The notes beneath the pieces are model-generated. The model did not search any database and had not been told where the DNA came from. It saw only the letters and a list, made by a program, of their open reading frames with translations. Below, one piece after another: positions 21,310 to 28,903 of a stretch of 34,454 bases of DNA. Origin of the DNA: Bacillota bacterium (lineage in GTDB: Bacteria > Bacillota > Clostridia > Christensenellales > UMGS416); assembly GCA_023421955.1 (NCBI GenBank), contig JAEZSE010000002.1, positions 1 to 34,454 of the forward strand. The letters are read 5' to 3'. The position numbers and the translations under genes were made by a program. Numbering within the stretch: position 1 is the stretch's first letter; every line of letters begins with the position of its first letter.

Positions 21310-23403
21310 ATGGGTAAGAATTGTCCCGCGGCCTTGTTTGGCAGCTCTGTGTTCAATGATGCCACGATGCGCACGCGCCTGCCAAAGAACATCTACAAGC
21401 AATTGAAGAAAACCATCGACGAAGGCGCCGCGTTGGATTCGTCCATTGCCGAGACTGTGGCCGCTGCCATGAAGGATTGGGCGTTGGAATTGGGTGCTAC
21501 ACATTTCACCCACTGGTTCCTGCCTTTGACCGGCATCACCGCGGAAAAGCACGAGGCCTTTGTGGTGCCCCAGGCCGATGGCACGGCCCTCACCGAGTTC
21601 TCCGGCAAGGAGCTGATCAAGGGCGAGCCCGATGCATCCAGCTTCCCGTCCGGCGGCCTGCGCGCCACCTTCGAAGCCCGCGGCTACACCGCCTGGGATT
21701 GCACCTCTCCTGCTTTTGTGAAGGACAACACGCTGTATATCCCCACCGCCTTCTGCTCCTACACCGGTGAGGCGCTGGATCTGAAAACCCCGCTGCTGCG
21801 CAGCATGGAAGCTCTTTCCCGCGAAGCGGTGAAGGTGCTGAGGCTTTTTGGTGACACGGAGACTAAGCGTGTGGCCACCACGATGGGCCCCGAGCAGGAA
21901 TATTTCCTGGTGGACAAGGCGCTTTACCTGCAGCGCCCAGACCTGATCTTCACCGGCCGCACGCTCTTCGGCGCCAAACCGCCCAAGGGCCAGGAGATGG
22001 AAGACCAGTATTTCGGCTCGTTGAAGCAGCGCGTGGCTGACTTCATGCATGAGCTGGATGAAGAGCTGTGGAAGCTGGGTGTGGCTGCCCGCACCAAGCA
22101 CAACGAAGTGGCCCCCGCCCAGCACGAGCTGGCCCCGATCTTCGCCACCACCAACATCGCCACCGACCACAACCAGATCACGATGGAGATGATGAAGAAG
22201 ATCGCCGACCGCCATGGCCTGGCCTGCCTGCTGCACGAGAAGCCCTTTGCCGGCATCAACGGCTCCGGCAAGCACAACAACTGGTCCATGTCCACCGATG
22301 CGGGCCACAACCTGCTGAATCCTGGCAAGACCCCGGAAGACAATGCCCAGTTCCTGCTGTTCCTCGTGGCCGTGATCAAGGCTGTGGATGAGTACTCGGG
22401 CCTTATGCGTGTCTCCATCGCCACCGCCGGCAATGACCACCGCCTGGGTGCCAACGAAGCCCCGCCGGCCATCATCTCTGTTTATCTGGGCGATGAGCTG
22501 GCTGCCGTACTTGACCAGATCGAGACCGGCACACCTCGCACCAACGGCAACAGCACCCACCTGCAGATCGGCGTGACCACACTGCCGCCGCTGCCGCTGG
22601 ACACCTCCGACCGCAACCGTACCTCACCGTTTGCGTTCACTGGCAACAAGTTCGAGTTCCGCAGCGTTGGCTCTTCGGCCTCCATCGCGTTCCCGAACAC
22701 AGTGCTCAACACGATCGTGGCCGAAGTGCTGAGTCAGTTCTCTGCCAGGCTCGAGGGTGCCGCCGACTTCAACGCTGAAGTGGCCGCCATCATCAAGGAA
22801 GTGGTTGTAAACCACAAGCGCGTCATCTTCAACGGAAACAACTACGCCGCCGAGTGGGTGCGCGAAGCCGCCAAGCGTGGCCTCAAAAACATCCGCACCA
22901 CCGTGGATGCCATCGCTGAGCTGCTCAGTGAAAAGAACGTTGAGGTGCTGGCAAAGCATGGCGTGCTCTCCAAGGTGGAAACCCACTCCCGCTACGAGAT
23001 CATGCTGGAAAGCTATATTAAGACGATCAATATCGAAGCTCTCACGGCCATTGAGATGGCCAACCGCCGCATCCTGCCTGCCGTGATGCGCCAGGTGAGG
23101 GAAACTGCCGGCACCGTGGCAGCCTTGAAGGCGGCCGGGGTCGATCCCGCTACCTCCGTTGTGATCCTCAATGAGGTCAGCGAAGCTTTTACAGCCCTGA
23201 AAGAGAGCATCGTTGCTCTGCAGAAAGCCGCAGCCAGTGCCGACGGCATGCATGGCGACGCGGCCAAACAGGCCAAGTATTACCGCGACCAGGTGATCCC
23301 GAAGATGGAGAAGGTGCGCGAGATCTCCGACAGCCTGGAGGGCAAGGTGGACGCTTCCTTCTGGCCCTTCCCGACCTACAGCGACCTGTTATTTAAGGTC
23401 TGA
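21310..23403 (+). CDS. glnN: glutamine synthetase, type III
   Basis: It makes glutamine from glutamate, ammonia and ATP. The 697-residue size, far above GSI (about 450), and the blocks AALFGSSVFNDATMRTRLPK, EKPFAGINGSGKHNNWSM and AGNDHRLGANEAPPAI identify the GSIII class. A C-terminal helical region (about 560-697, with DQVIPKMEKVREISDSLEGKVD) is also GSIII-typical. I place the start at 21310 after AAAGGGGAAG; an in-frame ATG at 21229 would put the terminator inside the coding region. Downstream lie the P-II and amt genes, giving a nitrogen-assimilation unit. Expression is probably controlled by termination in the leader. Confidence 0.97.
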   Translation: MGKNCPAALFGSSVFNDATMRTRLPKNIYKQLKKTIDEGAALDSSIAETVAAAMKDWALELGATHFTHWFLPLTGITAEKHEAFVVPQADGTALTEFSGKELIKGEPDASSFPSGGLRATFEARGYTAWDCTSPAFVKDNTLYIPTAFCSYTGEALDLKTPLLRSMEALSREAVKVLRLFGDTETKRVATTMGPEQEYFLVDKALYLQRPDLIFTGRTLFGAKPPKGQEMEDQYFGSLKQRVADFMHELDEELWKLGVAARTKHNEVAPAQHELAPIFATTNIATDHNQITMEMMKKIADRHGLACLLHEKPFAGINGSGKHNNWSMSTDAGHNLLNPGKTPEDNAQFLLFLVAVIKAVDEYSGLMRVSIATAGNDHRLGANEAPPAIISVYLGDELAAVLDQIETGTPRTNGNSTHLQIGVTTLPPLPLDTSDRNRTSPFAFTGNKFEFRSVGSSASIAFPNTVLNTIVAEVLSQFSARLEGAADFNAEVAAIIKEVVVNHKRVIFNGNNYAAEWVREAAKRGLKNIRTTVDAIAELLSEKNVEVLAKHGVLSKVETHSRYEIMLESYIKTINIEALTAIEMANRRILPAVMRQVRETAGTVAALKAAGVDPATSVVILNEVSEAFTALKESIVALQKAAASADGMHGDAAKQAKYYRDQVIPKMEKVREISDSLEGKVDASFWPFPTYSDLLFKV

Positions 23404-23427
23404 CACCAGGCAAACCAAATACTGGCA

Positions 23428-23463
23428 AGGCAAAGGCGCCTCCGGAGATTTCCGGAGGCGCCT
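23428..23463 (+). terminator. 13-bp hairpin after glnN, without a U tract
   Basis: AGGCGCCTCCGGA (23434-23446) pairs perfectly with 23451-23463. No T run follows, so termination may be weak. The left arm can instead pair as AGGC-AAAGGC-GCCT (23428-23441), a small hairpin with a six-base A1/G4 loop identical to the one found 60 bases later. Confidence 0.55.
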
Positions 23464-23487
23464 GCCTGTTATAAGGGCAAAATTGGT

Positions 23488-23535
23488 GAAGCAAAGGCGC
23501 TTTCGTATTCAGGATCCGGATACGAATGCGCTTTT
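23488..23535 (+). promoter_or_regulatory. leader attenuator before the P-II gene, ANTAR-type second hairpin
   Basis: A long imperfect stem (23497-23514 with about 23515-23531, GCGCTTTCGTATTC against GGATACGAATGCGC) ends in TTTTCTAAT, then AGGAGG and the P-II start. Its left arm can alternatively form GAAGC-AAAGGC-GCTTT (23488-23503), again with a six-base loop with A1 and G4. The terminator starts at loop position 5, exactly as in the glnN leader. The upstream AAAGGC hairpin at 23428-23441 may be its partner. Confidence 0.6.
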
Positions 23536-23556
23536 CTAATATGGAGGAGGGAAACC

Positions 23557-23895
23557 ATGAAGAAGATTGAGATCATCACCCGACCAGACAAATTGGAGGA
23601 AGTCAAGGAAGCGCTGAATGAACTGGCCATACATGGCATGACTGTGAGCATGGTGTCGGGCTGCGGCCTCCAGAAGGGCAAAAAAGAGATCTATCGCGGC
23701 ACGGTGCATGACATCAACCTGCTGCCGAAAATTAAAATTGAGGTCGTTGTCAAAGACCCCGATGTGGAGCGCCTTTGTGATCTGGTGATCACCAGAGTGC
23801 GCACCGGCAACATCGGTGATGGCAAGATATTCATCTATGATGTGCAGGATGCCATCAGGATAAGGACGGGCGAACATGGCGACAGCGCGGTTTGA
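23557..23895 (+). CDS. glnK: P-II family nitrogen regulatory protein
   Basis: The 112-residue P-II trimer subunit senses ATP/ADP and 2-oxoglutarate and usually gates the adjacent ammonium channel. It begins MKKIEIITRPDKLEEVKEALNEL and has the T-loop region GLQKGKKEIYRGTVHDINLLPKIKIEVVV and the C-loop VRTGNIGDGKIFIYDV. In proteobacterial GlnB/GlnK, RGAEY carries uridylylated Tyr51; here RGTVH puts His at that place, so uridylylation there is not possible. Tyr in EIYRG is the conserved neighbour and should not be mistaken for it. The end overlaps the next gene by 20 bases. glnB is an equally valid name; glnK is chosen for the amt linkage. Confidence 0.93.
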   Translation: MKKIEIITRPDKLEEVKEALNELAIHGMTVSMVSGCGLQKGKKEIYRGTVHDINLLPKIKIEVVVKDPDVERLCDLVITRVRTGNIGDGKIFIYDVQDAIRIRTGEHGDSAV

Positions 23896-24181
23896 TCCCA
23901 AGGATAACGGCAAGCGGGCGGCCTTGGCGGCGCTCTATTTCATCGCGGCGCTCATCGTGGTGCTTGGTCTGGGATTTGCAGCATATTCCGTGATCTTCCA
24001 TGTGAACTATACTGTGTTTGGTTCTGAGATCCCCGGGTTCGTGTTCGCTGCATTTGTTGCTTTCCTGGGCGTGCGATATTTCCTATCTGTCCGGAAAATG
24101 AGTAAGTCTCTGCCGGACTCGCAGAGATTCTGCTGGAGCAATTTCAAGATCGGCTCCAGAACAAAGAAAATGGAGGGTTGA
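23876..24181 (+). CDS. small two-helix membrane protein between glnK and amt
   Basis: I do not recognise this 101-residue protein. It has a short positively charged start (RFDPKDNGKR) and two hydrophobic helices (ALAALYFIAALIVVLGLGFAAYSVIF and FVFAAFVAFLGVRYFL). The C-terminal tail is basic (VRKMSKSLPDSQRF...KIGSRTKKMEG). Both ends should lie in the cytoplasm. It overlaps the P-II gene by 20 bases and ends four bases before amt, so it is certainly in the same operon. An accessory role at the channel or P-II complex is conceivable from position only. No clear ribosome binding site is needed if translation is coupled. Confidence 0.75.
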   Translation: MATARFDPKDNGKRAALAALYFIAALIVVLGLGFAAYSVIFHVNYTVFGSEIPGFVFAAFVAFLGVRYFLSVRKMSKSLPDSQRFCWSNFKIGSRTKKMEG

Positions 24182-24185
24182 GACA

Positions 24186-25796
24186 ATGAGGAGAATGGTC
24201 AAGTTCGCAAGCATCGTATTTATCATCATGATATTATCCGCCATCTTCGCACCTTTGGCACTGGCCGATGACGGCCCTGTGGGCGACCCTGGCGGGTCCA
24301 CCATCGGAAGCGCGGCGGATATTCCCGCTGCAGAGCCTGGCAACCCCACGGTCGAAGAAGTTGCCACGCAGGTGGGCAAAAACAAAATTGGTCTTAACTT
24401 TGTGTGGGTGATCATCTGCGGCTTCATGGTGTTCTTCTTCCAGGCGGGCTTTGCCCTGGTGGAAACCGGTTTCACGCAGGCCAAAAACGCCCTGCACACG
24501 ATGGCGATGAACTTCATGGTGTTTTTAGTGGGCCTGGTCGGCTACTACATCTGCGGATTCGCGCTGCAGTTTGGCGGCAGCGGCGGTTTCGCAACGCTGG
24601 GTGCCGGCACTGCTACGCTCAATGGCATGGTGTCAATCCCCGGCCTGGGCGGCATCTTCGGCACCAAGGGCTTTTTCCTGACCACGGGCGGCACCTATGA
24701 CGCCGGCGTGTTTTTGCTCTTCTTCTTCCAGATGGTGTTTATGGACACCACCGTCACAATCCCGACCGGCGCTGTGGCGGAGCGTGTTAAGTTCTCGGCG
24801 GTTGTGATCGCTTCGTTCTTCGTCTCTATGCTTTATTACCCGTTGTTTGGCAACTGGATGTGGGGCGGCGGCTGGCTGTCCACCCTTGGCAAAAACTTCG
24901 GCCTGGGCCATGGCGCGCTGGACTTCGCCGGTTCCTCGGTCGTGCACGGTATGGGCGGCATGATGGCACTGGCTTCAGCAATCGTCATCGGGCCCCGCAT
25001 CGGCAAGTTCAAGAAGGACGGCACCCCGGTGGCATTCCCCGGCCATGACATTCCGATGGCAATCTTTGGCACGATCCTGTTGTTCTTCTGCTGGTTCGCC
25101 TTCAATGCCGGCTCCACGCTCTCCGGCACGGATTTCCGCCTTTCTGTTGTGGCCACTAACACGATGATAGCCGGTGCTGTCGGCGGCCTCTCAGCAATGT
25201 TCTATATGTGGGCCAAATATGGCAAGCCCGACCCCTCGATGACAGCCAACGGCGCCCTGGCGGGCTTGGTGGCGATCACCGCCCCCTGCGCCTTCGTCAA
25301 CTCCATCGCCGCATTCGGTATCGGCCTGGTGGCAGGCATCCTGGTCTGCATCTCGGTCAGCGTGGTGGAGCGCAAGTTCAAGATCGATGACCCGGTGGGT
25401 GCCATCTCAGTGCACGGCGTCAATGGCATTTGGGGCATCCTGGCCCTAGGCCTATTTGCTGATGGCTCCTACGGCGACGGTTTCAACGGTGTGGCCGGCA
25501 CGGTCCGCGGCCTGTTCTACGGTGACGCCAGCCAGCTCGTCGCGCAGCTGATCTGCATTGGCACACTGATTGTGTGGGGCGTTGGTATGTCCTTCCTGTT
25601 CTACAAGGCGCTGGATAAGGTGTGGGGCCTCAGGGTTCCGGCCGAAGCGGAAGTGAACGGCCTTGATATGCCTGAAATGGGCATGCTGGCTTATCCGGAC
25701 TTCCAGTTGAAAAGCCCCGAATATGATGGTGTTGCACTGTCGGCTGCAACTGCTACAACACTTCCGAAAGGTGTTGCCAATAACATGGTGAAATAA
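24186..25796 (+). CDS. amt: ammonium transporter, Amt family
   Basis: Amt channels take up ammonium as a trimer in the membrane. The 536-residue protein starts with a signal sequence (ASIVFIIMILSAIFAPLALADD) and an extended external segment before eleven expected helices. Key pieces are DTTVTIPTGAVAERVKFSAV, the pore His in SSVVHGMGGMM and the second pore His in ISVHGVNGIWGILALGLFADG. The C-terminal tail (about 470-536) is longer than usual and ends PKGVANNMVK; in relatives the tail contacts P-II. RBS GGAGGG precedes the ATG. It is the last gene of the unit and is followed by a strong terminator. Confidence 0.96.
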   Translation: MRRMVKFASIVFIIMILSAIFAPLALADDGPVGDPGGSTIGSAADIPAAEPGNPTVEEVATQVGKNKIGLNFVWVIICGFMVFFFQAGFALVETGFTQAKNALHTMAMNFMVFLVGLVGYYICGFALQFGGSGGFATLGAGTATLNGMVSIPGLGGIFGTKGFFLTTGGTYDAGVFLLFFFQMVFMDTTVTIPTGAVAERVKFSAVVIASFFVSMLYYPLFGNWMWGGGWLSTLGKNFGLGHGALDFAGSSVVHGMGGMMALASAIVIGPRIGKFKKDGTPVAFPGHDIPMAIFGTILLFFCWFAFNAGSTLSGTDFRLSVVATNTMIAGAVGGLSAMFYMWAKYGKPDPSMTANGALAGLVAITAPCAFVNSIAAFGIGLVAGILVCISVSVVERKFKIDDPVGAISVHGVNGIWGILALGLFADGSYGDGFNGVAGTVRGLFYGDASQLVAQLICIGTLIVWGVGMSFLFYKALDKVWGLRVPAEAEVNGLDMPEMGMLAYPDFQLKSPEYDGVALSAATATTLPKGVANNMVK

Positions 25797-25827
25797 GTTT
25801 CCGGGGAATCCCTTTCCTCCTCGGATG

Positions 25828-25871
25828 CCCTCCCCCTGCCATATCGTCCATATGGCGGGGGGAGGGTTTTT
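25828..25871 (+). terminator. strong intrinsic terminator after amt
   Basis: A 17-bp stem with one wobble pair (CCCTCCCCCTGCCATAT against ATATGGCGGGGGGAGGG) has a five-base loop and is followed by TTTTT. Confidence 0.92.
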
Positions 25872-25925
25872 GTTGAGCATGTTACCTACCGTTTTGTGGC
25901 TGTATGGAGTATCATTGTTGGATAA

Positions 25926-25941
25926 GTGCTTTGTAAAGCAC
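25926..25941. promoter_or_regulatory. perfect palindrome upstream of the methyltransferase gene
   Basis: GTGCTTT-GT-AAAGCAC, 7+7 bases, lies 18 bases before the proposed start and just after a TATCAT-like -10 region. Operator or leader hairpin are both possible. Confidence 0.35.
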
Positions 25942-25959
25942 AGCAAGGGGTGAACTGCC

Positions 25960-26478
25960 CTGAACGCATTTTTTCTGATCCTGCCGGTTCTTCTTCTGCG
26001 CTATGGCCTGCTTGGCACCCTGAACAGGCAGGCTCTCAAGCGCGCTGCCCATTACCCTGAAATGCATGGCAATGAAAAGGCTGCCTATTGGATTTATCAA
26101 CTTGCTACGATCTTCCTCTTTATTTTGCCATTGTTCCACAAGATCAAGACTGATTCCACTTGGTTCAGCGCGGGCCTTGTCTTTTATTTCATGGGAATTA
26201 TTCTGTATGCTGCTGCTGTGATCAATTTCTCCAGGCCTCAGGGCAATGGGCTGAACACGGCGGGTTTGTATCGTGTTTCTCGCAACCCGATGTATGTCAC
26301 GCTCTTTCTTTGCTTGCTGGGTTGCTCGCTGCTTGCCCAGTCGTGGGGGATGCTGGTGGCGCTCGGCGTTTACCAGGTGTCTGCCCATTGGATCATCCGC
26401 GCCGAAGAGCGCTGGTGCATCCGCCAATTCGGAGAGGAGTATCTGGCCTATATGAAAAAGGTGCGCCGCTATCTGTAA
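25960..26478 (+). CDS. isoprenylcysteine methyltransferase-like membrane protein (ICMT/PEMT fold)
   Basis: The C-terminal half has the signature of the membrane methyltransferase family (ICMT/PEMT, also NnrU-like): GLYRVSRNPMYVTLFLCLLG and AEERWCIRQFGEEYLAYMKKVRRYL, which form the SAM and substrate site. Helices are IYQLATIFLFILPLF, FSAGLVFYFMGIILYAAAVI and LFLCLLGCSLLAQSWGMLVAL. The first ATG (26062) would cut off an N-terminal helix that relatives have. The frame is open back to 25954 and codes NAFFLILPVLLLRYGLLG, so I propose initiation at CTG 25960, preceded by AAGGGGTG. Substrate unknown; bacterial members methylate lipids or proteins. It stands alone between the amt terminator and a convergent pair. 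Confidence 0.75.
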   Translation: MNAFFLILPVLLLRYGLLGTLNRQALKRAAHYPEMHGNEKAAYWIYQLATIFLFILPLFHKIKTDSTWFSAGLVFYFMGIILYAAAVINFSRPQGNGLNTAGLYRVSRNPMYVTLFLCLLGCSLLAQSWGMLVALGVYQVSAHWIIRAEERWCIRQFGEEYLAYMKKVRRYL

Positions 26479-26513
26479 GGCGGCACACCTTATTTGAAAC
26501 AAGAGAGTTTGAA

Positions 26514-27164
26514 TCATTTCACCAACTGCAATACGCCGGCGATCGCGTGACTGCCGCCATGCGAAGTGTAGACCATGCGGGCTCCTGTTGTTTCCAGCTG
26601 CGCAATGCTGTGTTTCATCTTGCCCAGATCCACATAGACACCGGGTAACGCCGGCTTTCGCATTCCGCCCACCATGTCGCCCACGATGGCGTTGCCGTCA
26701 GCGGTGACCAGCGTGACAGACCCCATCGTGTGGCCCGGCGTGTGCAGGATGCAGCCATCGATGCCGTAAGGGCTCAGATCGAGCTTGTCGTCAATCAACA
26801 CATCGGCTGTGACACCCCGGGGTTTGTTGCCCTTCATCAGCGGCGAGAGCAGCTTCATCGCCGGGCTGTGGAGCGCCACTTCCGCTCCGGACCCATCGGC
26901 CAGGCATTGTGCTTCGGATCGGTGGATTGCCACCGGCGCGTGGAGCATGTCTTGTAGCTCCCACAATCCGCCCACATGGTCGGCATGGGCGTGGGTTACC
27001 AGAGTTAAGGACACATCGTCATATCGGATGCAGTTGTCCTTCATGATTTTCAGAATATGCTTCATTGAGCCGGGAATGCCGGCATCCACGATGATCACGC
27101 GGCTGCCCACCACCAAAAATGACTTCACGAAACCCAGGTTGATCGTAATGATCTTTGTCGCCAT
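26514..27164 (-). CDS. MBL-fold metallo-hydrolase
   Basis: The 216-residue protein has the metallo-beta-lactamase fold signature THAHADHVGG (near residues 57-66), a later metal His in LHTPGHTMGSVTLV and Asp in IVGDMVGG, so two metal ions can be bound. A final His lies in YTSHGGSHAI. This is the glyoxalase II-like branch; the substrate is unknown. GGAGG lies seven bases upstream of ATG, inside a 15-base gap to the gene ahead, with which it forms a two-gene operon. Confidence 0.92.
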   Translation of the reverse strand: MATKIITINLGFVKSFLVVGSRVIIVDAGIPGSMKHILKIMKDNCIRYDDVSLTLVTHAHADHVGGLWELQDMLHAPVAIHRSEAQCLADGSGAEVALHSPAMKLLSPLMKGNKPRGVTADVLIDDKLDLSPYGIDGCILHTPGHTMGSVTLVTADGNAIVGDMVGGMRKPALPGVYVDLGKMKHSIAQLETTGARMVYTSHGGSHAIAGVLQLVK

Positions 27165-27179
27165 GGCGCGGCCTCCGGA

Positions 27180-27572
27180 TCAGAAGCTATAGGTCTTGGG
27201 CTCCTCTGTAAAGGAAAAGATTGTGGCAGTGGCGTCTTTGAGCCAGAACACCTCTGTGTTACCGTCGTCGGCTTTGTACATGCTCTGGAGCATTGGATAG
27301 CTGTCCAGCATGTGTTGCTTGGCTTCCAGCCTGTCGTCGAGCACGGCGATCGCCTCCAGCCGGATCCATTGGCGGCCGAATGTGCCGCTGATCTCCACCT
27401 TTGGGTTGGTCTTCATCTGCTGGGAGACCTTTTTGATCTTTGCGGTCTGGATGTAGAGCCTGCCCTCAAAAATGTCCACCGTGCCGAAGGGGCGCACGCG
27501 GGGCTGGTCGCCCTCCATGGTGGCCAGATAGTAGGTCTTGCACTGCTTCAGGAATTCATAGACTTCGTTCAT
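27180..27572 (-). CDS. pyridoxamine 5'-phosphate oxidase-like flavin-binding protein
   Basis: The 130-residue protein has the split-barrel PNPOx-like fold: YYLATMEGDQPRVRPFGTVDIFEGRLYIQTAKIKKVSQQMKTNPKVEISG is the usual FMN-binding stretch. It is shorter than true PdxH and lacks its C-terminal part, so vitamin B6 oxidation should not be assumed. Small proteins of this type in Clostridia are often flavin reductase or general stress proteins. GGAG precedes the start. It is the first gene of a leftward pair with an MBL-fold hydrolase and has its own promoter. Confidence 0.9.
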   Translation of the reverse strand: MNEVYEFLKQCKTYYLATMEGDQPRVRPFGTVDIFEGRLYIQTAKIKKVSQQMKTNPKVEISGTFGRQWIRLEAIAVLDDRLEAKQHMLDSYPMLQSMYKADDGNTEVFWLKDATATIFSFTEEPKTYSF

Positions 27573-27601
27573 TATGCATACTCCGATGATAAGATTCTCT
27601 T

Positions 27602-27629
27602 ATTATAAGCAGATTGTGTTGTTTGGCAA
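27602..27629 (-). promoter_or_regulatory. promoter for the PNPOx-like/MBL pair
   Basis: On the minus strand, TTGCCA (27629-27624), a 16-base spacer and perfect TATAAT (27607-27602) lie about 30 bases before the start. Confidence 0.7.
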
Positions 27630-27704
27630 GGGAAACCTTTCCGACAGCAATAAAGCCAAATTGTGTCTGCTACCTAATCATTGCATGAAGAAAACCCTGT
27701 TCCT

Positions 27705-27734
27705 CTGGCAACGGCCCCCATTCTTTGCTACAAT
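27705..27734 (+). promoter_or_regulatory. possible promoter for dprA-trmFO-hslVU
   Basis: CTGGCA (27705-27710), an 18-base spacer and TACAAT (27729-27734) stand about 40 bases before the dprA start. The -10 is good, the -35 is weak. Confidence 0.45.
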
Positions 27735-27772
27735 ATGGCTTAACCGCAAAAGCAAACCGCAGGGGAGTTTTC

Positions 27773-28903
27773 ATGCCCTATACCCGTGAAGAAACCTATC
27801 ATATCTGGCTGGCCAGCATCGATGGCGTGGGGCCGGTCACATATGCGTCGCTGCTATCTGTTTTCGGCACGCCGGAGGCTGTGTTTCACAATGCGCCGAA
27901 AAACCCCACCCTGCTGGACAATGTGCCCCGGTTTGCTAAGCGGTCGGCGAAACTGCTGATAGACAGCTGCTCCGAGGCCTATCTGGAAAGCTTCTTCGCA
28001 AACATGGAGAAGAAGGGCATCACGGCTGTCGCCCGAGTCTCGCAGCAATACCCCAAGCAGCTGCTCGATGTGTTTGGCCCGCCGCTGGTGCTCTACTGCA
28101 AGGGGCGGCTGGAGCTGCTTGCCCACGACAAAATCATCGCCGTGATCGGCACCCGCGAGCCCACGCCCTATGGCCGCGATGTGGCCGGCAAAATCGCAAG
28201 GGCTCTTGCGCAGAACGGCGTGCTCGTGATCTCCGGCATGGCCAAGGGTATTGACGTATGCGCCCACCTGGGCGCGCTGGAGGGCAAGGGGGACACGATC
28301 GCTGTGCTGGGCAACGGTGCGGATGTACCTTATCCCGCAGACAAGGCCTATGTCTATGAGCAGATCTGCCGTGACGGGCTGATCGTCTCAGAATACATCC
28401 CCGGCACCCAGCCCTCGCCGGGCAACTTCCCGGCCCGCAACCGCATCATCAGCGGCATGGCCCGCGGTGTGGTCGTGGTGGAGGCGGGGGAGAAATCCGG
28501 CACCAACATCACCGTGAACTACGCGCTGGAGCAGGGCAAAGATGTGTTCGCCGTGCCGGGCACGATCACCAGCCGCACCAGCGTTTCCACCAACGCGCTC
28601 ATCAAGAGCGGCTGCGAGGTCGTGATCTCCGAGGAAGATGTGTTGGAATACTATGGCTGGGGTGGCAGGGCACCCCGCAAGCAGGTCTCTGTGAAGGAAA
28701 AGGCTGCGCCGCCGGTGCAGCTCAATTTCCAGGAGCGCATGCTGGCCGACGCGCTAGAAGCCGGGGAAAAGAGCTTTGACGAGCTTTATGAGCTCACGCA
28801 GTTTTCGATGCCTGACCTGTTCACACTGCTGGCGGAGCTGGAAATGAAGGGCGTGATCGCCCAGAAGCCGGGGCGGGTCTACGTGCTGGGAGGCCAGCCA
28901 TGA
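27773..28903 (+). CDS. dprA: DNA processing protein DprA/Smf
   Basis: DprA binds incoming single-stranded DNA and loads RecA during natural transformation; it is also widely kept in species with no known competence. The 376-residue protein has an N-terminal SAM/HhH-like region (about 1-80). The Rossmann-like core contains IAVIGTREPTPYGRDVA, VISGMAKGIDVCAHLGAL, NFPARNRIISGMA and GTNITVNYALEQGKDVFAVPG. A C-terminal winged-helix domain (about 310-376, ADALEAGEKSFDELYELTQFSMPDLFTLLAELEMKG) follows. ATG 27773 has AGGGGAG upstream and gives the normal N-terminus. The stop overlaps the trmFO start by four bases. Confidence 0.96.
   Translation: MPYTREETYHIWLASIDGVGPVTYASLLSVFGTPEAVFHNAPKNPTLLDNVPRFAKRSAKLLIDSCSEAYLESFFANMEKKGITAVARVSQQYPKQLLDVFGPPLVLYCKGRLELLAHDKIIAVIGTREPTPYGRDVAGKIARALAQNGVLVISGMAKGIDVCAHLGALEGKGDTIAVLGNGADVPYPADKAYVYEQICRDGLIVSEYIPGTQPSPGNFPARNRIISGMARGVVVVEAGEKSGTNITVNYALEQGKDVFAVPGTITSRTSVSTNALIKSGCEVVISEEDVLEYYGWGGRAPRKQVSVKEKAAPPVQLNFQERMLADALEAGEKSFDELYELTQFSMPDLFTLLAELEMKGVIAQKPGRVYVLGGQP

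Noticed and set aside
21262..22560. 432-codon frame opposite glnN
   Set aside because: Antisense shadow of a complete type III glutamine synthetase.
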